Origin: Bradyrhizobium mercantei
GTDB taxonomy: Bacteria; Pseudomonadota; Alphaproteobacteria; Rhizobiales; Xanthobacteraceae
DNA: 57,325 nucleotides
Assembly: GCF_001982635.1 (NCBI RefSeq)
Contig: NZ_MKFI01000003.1
Location: forward strand, 961,277 to 1,018,601
Direction: 5' to 3'
The notes beneath the pieces were generated by a model. That model was given only the letters and a program-made list of their open reading frames with translations, did not search any database and was not told the DNA's origin. A program made the position numbers and the translations under genes. This document shows positions 26,713-34,418 of the stretch, piece by piece. Numbering within the stretch: position 1 is the first letter of the stretch; every line of letters starts with the position of its first letter.

Positions 26713-27702
26713 CTATATGGTGTAAACCGGCCTGTCATGGCGGTGATCCTGAAATCCGTTCCAGAAATCGCGCAGGGCGTACCAATACCCGTAAATGTCG
26801 GACTTCTTGGCATTTTCGTCAGCTCTTAGAAGCGAGAGCAGTAGGCCGGCATTCTCGGCCGGCTCGTGAGCGTCGGCACTGTCCCTTGCGCGGCGCCAGC
26901 ATCCTTCCAGCGTATCGATGAAGAAGCGATCGCTTCGAAGATAATCCAGGCTGTAAATGTTTCCGTCAACGCTGGAGAGTGTGTTCTCAATTTCGGCTTT
27001 CTCTCCTTTCTTTATCACAACGGTGTAGGGAAAGGAGATGTGGAAAAGCGGAACTATCTGTCTCGCGTTGAAAAAGCCCACTGCCGCGCGAAGCGGTCCC
27101 TGGGCCGGATGAAAGAAATCGTCAATTACGATGTAACCCCCGTCCGAAACCCGATCATAGAGCGCGTCCAGCACCGGTCGAACACTTGTATAAAGATCGC
27201 AATCAATGTGGACGAACGCAAACTTGGCCTGAGAGGAAATCCGGGGAAGCGTGTCGTCGAAAAAACCGGGAACAATCTCAACGACGTCCTGGAGCCCGAA
27301 ATTCCCGATCCTTTTTTCGAGGCGCTCTTTCCATTGTGTAACAGGGCGTCCGTCAGGGGGACCGTAGTCGCCTTTGCGAAACACCGGATTATCCAGTTCG
27401 GGGTGAAGTGCCGGCAGGCCGGTGAAACTGTCCAGGCAATACATCTTCCGCTGATGTTCGCGTGCCCGCAGGCCAAGGAAGAGCGACATTCCACCCATTC
27501 CAACGCCCAGATCGATGAAGTCACCCTCGATCTGCCTGATGTTCTCTTCGATCAATCGTCCGTACAGCCATTGCCCCCAGGGGAACGGGGGAAACATGCT
27601 GTAGCGGGCGAGCATACGAATATCGCTCCCGAGCTGCCCTGGCAGCTCGGAGAATTCGAAGAGATCGAACGGAAAGTAATTGTGCCGTTTCGTAAGCGCC
27701 AT
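26713..27702 (-). CDS. TylF/MycF-like SAM-dependent O-methyltransferase
   Basis: A 329-residue class I methyltransferase of the macrocin O-methyltransferase (TylF) group. The SAM loop is GDFIDLGVGMGGMSLFLG, with CLDSFTGLP (acidic ribose contact). The metal-binding pair is FVHIDCDLYTS and YIVIDDFFHP, which in TylF/MycF hold Mg2+ for sugar hydroxyl methylation. A C-terminal extension of about 80 residues (from ~250) is not part of the core and is unrecognised. GGAGATCGCA precedes ATG 27702. It lies within the minus-strand operon, 87 bases after the oxygenase gene. It would methylate a hydroxyl of the operon's product; a sugar is not required. Confidence 0.82.
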   Translation of the reverse strand: MALTKRHNYFPFDLFEFSELPGQLGSDIRMLARYSMFPPFPWGQWLYGRLIEENIRQIEGDFIDLGVGMGGMSLFLGLRAREHQRKMYCLDSFTGLPALHPELDNPVFRKGDYGPPDGRPVTQWKERLEKRIGNFGLQDVVEIVPGFFDDTLPRISSQAKFAFVHIDCDLYTSVRPVLDALYDRVSDGGYIVIDDFFHPAQGPLRAAVGFFNARQIVPLFHISFPYTVVIKKGEKAEIENTLSSVDGNIYSLDYLRSDRFFIDTLEGCWRRARDSADAHEPAENAGLLLSLLRADENAKKSDIYGYWYALRDFWNGFQDHRHDRPVYTI

Positions 27703-27789
27703 TGCGATCTCCAACCTCTAAGAGAGCTTTGCCCATCCGGCAGGCAGGATCCATGCCGCGGGATCGCCACTGCCGGGCGCTGAACTTGA

Positions 27790-28395
27790 TCAGCATGTCT
27801 CGGCGCGGGCCAACCAGAACGCCAGCGTGCAGCGTCGTCCGGCCATGACCGGCATTACCTCGTGCTCCAGTTCGGCATCTGTCACCAGGACCGTAAAGTC
27901 GTGCAGGAACAGCGCGGGACGGTCGGGTGGGTAGATGGCGAACCCGCCGCCTGCCTCGGCGGCATTGAGCTGGACGATCACCGCTGCCAGATACCGCTTG
28001 CTGGATTCGCTGTCACGGTGCCGGCCGATGAATTCGCCCTCGGCCAGGACATGCGCCTGCATGCGGCGCACGACGAGTGGCTCGCTGGCGAGGATGTTCT
28101 CATACAGCGCCAGCTTGCCGGGTGCCGCGACAATGTCGAGCAGTGCATCAACCAGTACCGCGTCGGTCGCGCGCGGCCTGTCGCCATCGATCAGCAAGCG
28201 GTGCACGCGCACGGATACAGCCTCGTCCGTGTCGCCGGTGGAGACGACGACGAAGCGATCGGGATCATTCATGGCAAGATGGCGGATGCGGGCTCGTTCC
28301 TCCGGGGAGAACGGGCAGTCATGCGAACCGAACGCCAGGTAGCCGGTCTGCCTGAACTGATCGGCGAGCGATTCTTCGATTACTTCGCGCATCAT
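27790..28395 (-). CDS. 2-oxoglutarate/Fe(II) oxygenase, PKHD/prolyl-4-hydroxylase-like
   Basis: The 201-residue cupin-fold hydroxylase has an iron-binding HxD in GRHRDSESS, a distal His in LEHEVMPV and a 2-oxoglutarate Arg in GRRCTLAFWLAR. A GGGFAIYPP strand before the distal His matches the PiuC/prolyl hydroxylase subfamily. It is the second of two such enzymes in the operon (the other at 32031-32600), but the two are not close copies. It may hydroxylate or desaturate an amino acid or lipid intermediate. AGGGGGTGG lies directly before the two adjacent ATG codons at 28395 and 28392; 28392 has the better spacing. Confidence 0.78.
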   Translation of the reverse strand: MMREVIEESLADQFRQTGYLAFGSHDCPFSPEERARIRHLAMNDPDRFVVVSTGDTDEAVSVRVHRLLIDGDRPRATDAVLVDALLDIVAAPGKLALYENILASEPLVVRRMQAHVLAEGEFIGRHRDSESSKRYLAAVIVQLNAAEAGGGFAIYPPDRPALFLHDFTVLVTDAELEHEVMPVMAGRRCTLAFWLARAETC

Positions 28396-28428
28396 CCACC
28401 CCCTGGTCCAGCGCGCTGCGGTTCACGT

Positions 28429-28863
28429 CTATTCCGTGGTCTTGTGCGTCCCGGCCGCGATACTCGCCGCCCAGTTCCTCCCATCGAATTCGACATATTC
28501 GAGCACGACATCGGGCGGGAATTCGACGCAGCGGGCATTGACGCTGCGAAACCCCGTCGGATGCGATCGGGGCTGATAAAACGGCTTGATGCCGCAGCGG
28601 ACACAAAACTTATGAACGGCGAGGAACTCACCGAAGCGATACTGTTTCAGGTATTCCTGCCCCCGGTGAAGCCGGAAATGCTCCTCACGTACCATCAGCT
28701 CCTGATGGCCTGATTTGTGGCAGATACTGCAATTGCAAAGGGTGATAGTCAGGTTTCTTGTAGCTGCAGCCGAAAACGCTACGCCTCCGCAGTGGCAGCT
28801 GCCGTGGTACCAGAAGCGCCGGACGCCCGTCTCGTCCACGAATTCGGCTGGCAGGTCGATCAA
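28429..28863 (-). CDS. GFA/CENP-V-fold zinc protein
   Basis: A 144-residue protein of the glutathione-dependent formaldehyde-activating (GFA) family. Zinc ligands are visible as GSCHCGGVAF, CNCSICHKSG and FCVRCGIKPFYQP. Most family members bind two zinc ions, and few have a proven reaction. The start appears to be TTG at 28863, ten bases after GGAG, 33 bases downstream of the desaturase stop. Within the operon it could handle a thiol-bound or aldehyde intermediate; that is inference. The C-terminal end is standard in length. Confidence 0.8.
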   Translation of the reverse strand: MIDLPAEFVDETGVRRFWYHGSCHCGGVAFSAAATRNLTITLCNCSICHKSGHQELMVREEHFRLHRGQEYLKQYRFGEFLAVHKFCVRCGIKPFYQPRSHPTGFRSVNARCVEFPPDVVLEYVEFDGRNWAASIAAGTHKTTE

Positions 28864-28896
28864 TTGCAGTCTCCGTCGTAACTAGGCAAGCCCGCC

Positions 28897-29796
28897 TTAC
28901 AACTGCCCGCGCCGGATGAGACGAAGGGCGAGCCGAAGATGAAACGCCAGATACGACGTCTCCATTGGATCTGCGCGCCCGGTGTCGGCGCGATGCGCTG
29001 AATGGAGTGCGAAGGCGGGCAGCGCTGGCTGGCGATGATGGATCGCATGATAGTTCGCGTGCCATTGGAAGAACCGGACGACGGCGTTCGAGCGGATATT
29101 GCGCGCCCGGGGCCATGGCTTTCCCTCTTCGGCCAGGTCGAAATGTTCGGCCAGACTGAAGAACAGCGCGAACGCCGGATAGAACAGCAGCGGCAGCCAA
29201 TAGACGATGAACATGGTCCGTGTCTGCCAAACCGTCGCCGCTCCGCAGGCCGCCAGCCAGAGCGAGATGGCAAGATTGTCGCGTCGGGCGGCACGTGCCC
29301 AGCGCCTGCTATTGATGCCTGCCGGAAAATCGCCCCTCCAGGTCAGGACCATGCGGCGGAAGATCGACCCCCAGAAGCCCAGTCCCGACTGAGCATGAAG
29401 ATAGCCAGATAAATTCGCGAACCGGATCTGCGGCTCGGAATCTCCCTCAGTCGCCGAAAAGCGATGGTGTATCAGATGCTGGCGACGATAGATCGTGAAG
29501 TTCACCAGAATTGGCATGCACCAGAGAGCACCGGCAACGCGGTCCCACCGGCCTGCGCCGAAGTGGGTCTGGTGAATGCAGTCATGCCCGGCGTTGAGAC
29601 AGCCGGACAGGATGAAGGCGCAGCCGAGGACGGGCACTGCCGCCCACGCGCGAGGCGAGATTACCAGCGCTGCCGACGCAAGAACCGCGTAGGCAGCCAG
29701 GATCACCGTTGCCCGCGCCAAGGTCCGCACTGGGCTCGGCAGCGGTGTTCGCGGATTCGAATCGCGCGCCGAAGCTGTTCCGGAAGCGAAGCTCAT
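28897..29796 (-). CDS. Membrane fatty-acid-type desaturase/acetylenase
   Basis: A 299-residue integral membrane diiron enzyme with the three histidine boxes of the FA_desaturase family: HDCIHQTH (HxxxH), HLIHHRF (HxxHH) and HANYHAIHH (HxxHH type). Hydrophobic helix pairs surround residues ~25-65 and ~175-215. Relatives introduce double or triple bonds, or hydroxyls, into acyl chains. Its ATG overlaps the stop of the upstream ATP-grasp gene (ATGA), giving tight coupling. This coupling suggests that the desaturase acts on a ligase product or on the acyl substrate feeding it. Confidence 0.88.
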   Translation of the reverse strand: MSFASGTASARDSNPRTPLPSPVRTLARATVILAAYAVLASAALVISPRAWAAVPVLGCAFILSGCLNAGHDCIHQTHFGAGRWDRVAGALWCMPILVNFTIYRRQHLIHHRFSATEGDSEPQIRFANLSGYLHAQSGLGFWGSIFRRMVLTWRGDFPAGINSRRWARAARRDNLAISLWLAACGAATVWQTRTMFIVYWLPLLFYPAFALFFSLAEHFDLAEEGKPWPRARNIRSNAVVRFFQWHANYHAIHHRQPALPAFALHSAHRADTGRADPMETSYLAFHLRLALRLIRRGQL

Positions 29797-31178
29797 GCCG
29801 CGACATCCAGTTCGTGCCGGAGCATTTCGAGCAGACGCTGCTCCATCGCACGCGCCTCATGGCAGCCTTTGGCGATGACAAGCGCCTCAAAGGTATGCGT
29901 GTTCACATCGTCGCACGCCAGCACGACAATACCGCAACGATTGCCGGCGCTGAAAGCAAGGCCGCTTCGTTCGAGCAGGGCCACAAGTCGTCCGAAACCC
30001 GGTGACGGCACGTCGCGGAACGAGGCTGCGACATGCGATGCGGTGAAGCCGGAGTCGAGCAGCCGGCTTGCGACTTCGTGAAGAACAGTGCCGCCCCCCC
30101 AGCGGGCGTTGGCCTCGTTGAACAGCAACTGGTTGTCGGAGGTGATGATCGCGTCAATATTGATGTGGCCCCGATAGCCCATCATCGCGGCAAGCTGAAG
30201 CATTCGGCCGCAATGCAGGGTTGCCTCCGCCAGCCGCGCAGCCGGCAAGACGGCAGGCAATTGAAGACCTACCCAGAACAGGCTGGTGGCCGCCGGATCA
30301 GGGCTGCGGCTCAGGCGGATTGAGCCGGAGTTGAGAAACTCGGCCTGTCCGTCAGGCCTGATCAGAAACTCGAGATAGAACATGGCGTCGGCCCGGTGAT
30401 AGGCCTCGACAACGAGCGGACCGGCATGGCGTCCTTGCAAAGTCTGCCATAGCGCAGAGAGCATCTCGGTTCGATCGTCCCTATTTGCGACAGGGAGCGG
30501 AATCGACCGGCAGGCGCCGGGGAACGGGCCGGTTTCCACTTCGCTCAGCACAATGTTGCCGGTTCCGCCCGCGCCATTGTCGAGCTTCACCATCACATTC
30601 CCCGTCAGGGGCAAAAGCGCATCGATGACACGCTTGAGATCTGTCTCCCCGGTTACGATCGCGCCCTCGGGTATCGGCAACCCGGTGCCGACCGCGAACT
30701 GGCGAAAATGACTTTTCCGGTTGAGTAGGTCGGTGCCAAAATGTGCGGCATGGCGTCGGGCGATCGCCTGACCGCCCGAAGCGCCCAGGCGCAACTCCTC
30801 CTGCAATCGGGCGGTACCGGCCGTCTGATAGCAAGCGAGCATCGACCATTCTTCAGGTGCGCCGATCGCGCGACGAAGTGCCTGGATCGTCCGTTGATCC
30901 AGCAGGACTTCGTCGTTCAGAACGACACTGGCTGCGCCCGTCTCGGGTGTTACGATCCGGACGGGCGCTTTCCCGTCCTGCGTCTGCCAACCGAGGACCC
31001 TGGCCATATAGGACAGAAACTCGTCGCCGGGGCGCCTGGTTGCCACCACAACATCGCCCGGACGCGCGAGCCAGACGTTCCGCGTCGCCGCTTGTGCCGC
31101 GAACAGCGCCTGCTGCTGGTCAAGCCGCTGACCAAGCATCTGCTCGGTCGCATTATTCATGATGATGATAGTCGGCAT
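29793..31178 (-). CDS. ATP-grasp peptide ligase with pre-ATP-grasp domain (PGM1-like)
   Basis: A 461-residue ligase. The N-terminal ~120 residues (VWLARPGDVVVATRRPGDEFLSY context, LGW, LNDEVLLD) fit the pre-ATP-grasp domain of the PGM1 group that joins amino acids or peptides. The ATP-grasp part shows HFGTDLLNRKSHFRQFA, GNVMVKLDNGAGGTGNIVL (Gly loop) and YHRADAMFYLEFLIRP. The magnesium end is INIDAIIT...LLFNEANARWGGG, with E-x-N intact. ATG 31178 lies 16 bases after the upstream stop. It is the best-preserved ligase of the operon and the likely scaffold-forming enzyme. Confidence 0.83.
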   Translation of the reverse strand: MPTIIIMNNATEQMLGQRLDQQQALFAAQAATRNVWLARPGDVVVATRRPGDEFLSYMARVLGWQTQDGKAPVRIVTPETGAASVVLNDEVLLDQRTIQALRRAIGAPEEWSMLACYQTAGTARLQEELRLGASGGQAIARRHAAHFGTDLLNRKSHFRQFAVGTGLPIPEGAIVTGETDLKRVIDALLPLTGNVMVKLDNGAGGTGNIVLSEVETGPFPGACRSIPLPVANRDDRTEMLSALWQTLQGRHAGPLVVEAYHRADAMFYLEFLIRPDGQAEFLNSGSIRLSRSPDPAATSLFWVGLQLPAVLPAARLAEATLHCGRMLQLAAMMGYRGHINIDAIITSDNQLLFNEANARWGGGTVLHEVASRLLDSGFTASHVAASFRDVPSPGFGRLVALLERSGLAFSAGNRCGIVVLACDDVNTHTFEALVIAKGCHEARAMEQRLLEMLRHELDVAA

Positions 31179-31194
31179 CCCTGATGCCTTGCGG

Positions 31195-31980
31195 TTAGGC
31201 TGGGACCGGCGAAGCCGCCACGAGACCGGCACACCATTCGTGGTTCATGGCGTAAGCACTGAGGCATTTCTCAAGGAAGCCCGCTTCCTCATCAGGCTTG
31301 ATCAGTTTCTCGATCATTCCGCCGGTCATTGCCACGTGGACGGCCTCGCCGCTGCTGTCGTTTCCGATGTGAGCTTCGAAATAGTCCAGCCCTCTTGAAG
31401 CGTCCGCACCGAACAGCAACTGAATTGTTTCATACAGCGCCGTGATCATTGCGAAGGCATGCCGCTCGAAAGCGAGCATATGGGCGATATTACGGTTTCC
31501 GTCCGGATCGGACAGTCCGTCGTAGAGCCGGTCCAGATAGTCGGCCGTCTTCCGGTTGGGCAGGGCTTCCGTGAAACCGGCGCCGATCAGTTTCCTCACG
31601 TCACTGATCAGCATCGCCGAGTGAAAATTGCGATTCACTTCGGTCAGGCCCAGCAGTCCATTCGGCCCGCTGCGCATGACGAGTTCATGCCCGCCAAATT
31701 CGTCCCACGTCAGGAACGCTCCGACCGCAGCGCTGATCTGAATGTTGTCCTTCCATGCGGACTGACTGAGGCCTCCCCGGTAGGCCCGGTAAATTGCACC
31801 GCTCTGAATATAAGGGAAGGCAACAGACATCGCCGCATATTGCCCCATGAGCGCGCCGAAACTCTCACGGTCTATGCCGCTGCCGAAGGGGTGGTCGGGG
31901 TACAAAGCCGAGATCGACCTATCCAGCCGGCGCAGGAAGCCGTCCGCATCGATATTGGTCAGGACATCAGGAGCTCGCAT
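31195..31980 (-). CDS. Heme-oxygenase-like diiron oxidase/oxygenase (HDO)
   Basis: The 261-residue all-helical protein resembles iron-containing redox enzymes of the TENA/PqqC/HDO superfamily (UndA, BesC, SznF relatives). Candidate metal ligands are E94 in TWDEFGGHE, E172 and H174 in AFERHAFAMIT, and the helix YFEAHIGNDSSGEAVH with H204, D208 and H215. Typical members have D-x-x-H in that last helix; here the equivalent position is Gly and the next His is four residues on. The ligand set may therefore be altered. HDOs carry out oxidative C-C cleavage, N-oxygenation or decarboxylation. AAGGTG precedes the ATG. It sits between an oxygenase and the peptide ligase in the same operon. Confidence 0.72.
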   Translation of the reverse strand: MRAPDVLTNIDADGFLRRLDRSISALYPDHPFGSGIDRESFGALMGQYAAMSVAFPYIQSGAIYRAYRGGLSQSAWKDNIQISAAVGAFLTWDEFGGHELVMRSGPNGLLGLTEVNRNFHSAMLISDVRKLIGAGFTEALPNRKTADYLDRLYDGLSDPDGNRNIAHMLAFERHAFAMITALYETIQLLFGADASRGLDYFEAHIGNDSSGEAVHVAMTGGMIEKLIKPDEEAGFLEKCLSAYAMNHEWCAGLVAASPVPA

Positions 31981-32030
31981 CTTTCACCTTTGAAAATAAC
32001 TAACCCGGTCAATCCCTGAGGAGCCCCGTG

Positions 32031-32600
32031 TCATGCCGACTCCGCTTCGACCTTTGGCCGGAATTGGGCGTGAATCTCGCGTTCATTGCCCAGGGCGTAC
32101 GCATGACGCACCCAGCTGACAACTATCCACTTGAACCCGCTCGTGATGGGCAGGCAGGCGTGCCAGGCCTCCGGCCCGTTCTGCCAGACGACCGCACTGC
32201 CGACCGGCAGGTCGCGGAACACCTCACCACTGTCGAACGCCAATTCGCCGCCACCGTAGCCGCCGTTGAGGAAATAAACGATCGAGTGCGAGCGATGCGG
32301 GCCATCAAGGTGACGTTCGCTGCCGTTTCCCGGCGGGTAGCAGACAATCTCCATCGGCTCGATGCGCTCCCGGGTGATGGCCGTCTTTTCATGCCGACCG
32401 ATCAGCCCGCAAGTCAGCCCGGCGAGATCTTCGTCGACCCATTTGCAGTTGTACGCCTCGCGGACCTTGGGATCGTAGACGCGTTCTCCCTTGGTCCAGA
32501 ACATCGCTGGGCTCAGTCGTCCCGACATTTCCGCAATCAATTGTGCACAGCGTTGTGGCGGCAGGACCTCCGGGAATAAAACTGGCGCGATCAAAGACAT
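32031..32600 (-). CDS. 2-oxoglutarate/Fe(II) oxygenase, first gene of the operon
   Basis: A 189-residue PKHD-type hydroxylase. HxD lies in SERHLDGPHRSHS, a GGYGGGELAFDSGE strand follows, the distal His is in EAWHACLPI, and the final strand is SGFKWIVVSWVRHA, where Lys takes the place of the usual 2-oxoglutarate Arg. The start is ATG 32600, behind an excellent GGGAGGAAGAGAT site; a longer form from 32639 is less likely. It leads the eight-gene minus-strand operon that runs to 25727 with gaps of 4 overlapping to ~90 bases. Confidence 0.8.
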   Translation of the reverse strand: MSLIAPVLFPEVLPPQRCAQLIAEMSGRLSPAMFWTKGERVYDPKVREAYNCKWVDEDLAGLTCGLIGRHEKTAITRERIEPMEIVCYPPGNGSERHLDGPHRSHSIVYFLNGGYGGGELAFDSGEVFRDLPVGSAVVWQNGPEAWHACLPITSGFKWIVVSWVRHAYALGNEREIHAQFRPKVEAESA

Positions 32601-32974
32601 ATCTCTTCCTCCCGCCATTGCCGGAGCCAAAGCATGCAATTATCCGGTACGTAATGTACGATGCGGCACACACCTGCATGAAGCTTGGCGGGTCCGCATC
32701 GCTCTCCCCAAAACTTGGATCGGGCGCGCTCGCAGCGATCATTGTCAGCGGTCCCGTTCACCGGCAAACTGCTCTTCCTCCCCGGTTCAAGCACTGCGAC
32801 GTTGCCGTCCCTCGGCTTCGCGTTTGCAAACCACCGGGATGGAGGGAACGTTCTTTGACGAAGGCTGCAATTGACCTTCCCGTTGCTCAAGTCTGCCTTG
32901 AGGCGTCCGCCCGATGACACGCCGGAGCGTGCTTGCGGGGCGCGGCTTTCGGCCGCGCCCCCATTACATTGCTG
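32601..32974. other. Upstream region of the biosynthetic operon
   Basis: A 374-base gap between the small helical gene and the operon's first oxygenase; presumably holds the operon promoter. No clear sigma-70, sigma-54 or tts-box sequence seen. Confidence 0.4.
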
Positions 32975-33193
32975 TCAGCCGTGCTCCGAGGCGTGATACT
33001 TGCTTGCTTCCTTTTCGTGATCTTGAGCGAGTATCAGTTCGCCACGCGCGACAAGCGCATGGTGCGCAGCCTTTTCGCCATTTCCGGCATCGTAACACTT
33101 GGCTGCATCACGATATTGTTTGGCTGCAAGTTCAAGGTGCTCTCCGGCCATATTGAGATGCTCGGCACCCAGGTTCTTTGCTCCGATGCTCAT
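32975..33193 (-). CDS. Small His/Ala-rich helical protein, function unknown
   Basis: A 72-residue hydrophilic protein made of repeated amphipathic helices with the pattern H-L-x-x-A-A-x-x-Y/H and GNGEKAAHHALVA. Short proteins with this histidine/alanine heptad pattern are common in rhizobia and other Proteobacteria and have no known role. It has one Cys, no signal peptide and no leader-core structure, so I do not regard it as a peptide substrate of the neighbouring ligases. It points the same way as the operon, 375 bases upstream. ATG 33193 starts MSIGAKNLG. Confidence 0.6.
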   Translation of the reverse strand: MSIGAKNLGAEHLNMAGEHLELAAKQYRDAAKCYDAGNGEKAAHHALVARGELILAQDHEKEASKYHASEHG

Positions 33194-34418
33194 TTGAAAT
33201 CTCCATTATGAACTGATCGCAAACGTGGCAACAATCTGAGGACCGGCGATTTCACGTGCTGGCGGCCCGCAACTTCTTTCGACAAGTCCGTGCTGTTGAA
33301 GACGACGTACCATACATCAACCGAAGATTGCTTACAACTCCAAGAGACGTCACTTGATAAATTCAATTTAACGACGAGCGTCTCCGATGGTCAAGAGCGC
33401 TGCCATTGTGTCGTTACAGGGATCGTCCAGGGCAGTCGCGGGTCGGTGCCGGTCGTCTCCGGCGGGCGTCTGCCGACGCTGCCCGCCTGCCGCATAGGAC
33501 CACTGGAAAACGGCGCACGCCAATTGTACAAGGCAAATTCAGAAAGCACAGTGGCATTGAAGCTGCGACAGTTGCCGCGGGCTTGCATTCAAGGACCGCA
33601 TGTTGCGTTCTGCAAAATCTTTCACACGTATGTGACAAGACGAGAAAACGCCGCTCTGTCCGTATCGGACGAAGGGCTGGCTCTCAGCGCACGCCCTGAA
33701 GCCGAGAAATCATGGAAAGACTCTCCGAATATCGACAGATGAAGGCGCGGCCTGGAGACGGCGATATAGGCGAGTTCGCGAACGTCGGCCATGCCGCGCG
33801 AAGCGGCATGCCTTTCAAGCTCCCTGAAATCACGCACATGCTCACCGCAATCCCCGCGAACAGCGCAGCCTGCCAGCCGAGCATCGGGACAAGATCGTCG
33901 GCGGCTACCAGAATGGCGATCTTCTCCGGATGAACCTCGTCTTCCGCCGGTCAGTGACCGCGGCTTTGCCGTGACGTTCAAGGCGATGCTTTCTGCCGTG
34001 CAGGCATGCCATTCAACTATGGGCCCTCGGGCCGTTAGCGGCGATCTCGAAGCTGCGGTAAAAGCGCCGGGCAGTGCCGTGTACATGCTGCACGTTGGCC
34101 GCGACGTGTCTGGAGGCTCATCGCACAAAGGTACTTCGATGCGCGGTTTTGGTTTTGGGCTGAGCCGATTGAAGAGCGCTTTGAAAAAAGCGGTACGCAC
34201 GAGATATATCGGATGGAGTGCAATCCACGGGGGTTGCCGTCTTCGCACCCACGCGGCGTGGAATAGTGGAACTTCCCTTGAAGGGGCAGGGCACCGGTCG
34301 GGGAGTCCGCGCTCGAACGCGGGCCCGCCGGGAAGGGAAAAGCGCGCTGTGCCGCTCTTTGGGCGCTCAAGTACGCCCGACCGGACGACATTCGGCTTAA
34401 TCGCACATATCGGCTGGA
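33194..34418. other. Gene-poor region
   Basis: No supported gene. A minus-strand frame around 33684-33884, readable upstream to about 33945, looks protein-like (PEKIAILVAADDLVPMLGWQ followed by a hydrophobic helix). It has a stop just upstream, no start context and no family I know; possibly the relic of a membrane protein. Confidence 0.4.

Noticed and set aside
32975..33193. RiPP precursor peptide for the ATP-grasp ligases
   Set aside because: The protein is a regular His/Ala helical repeat without leader-core division and belongs to a widespread type found without such enzymes.
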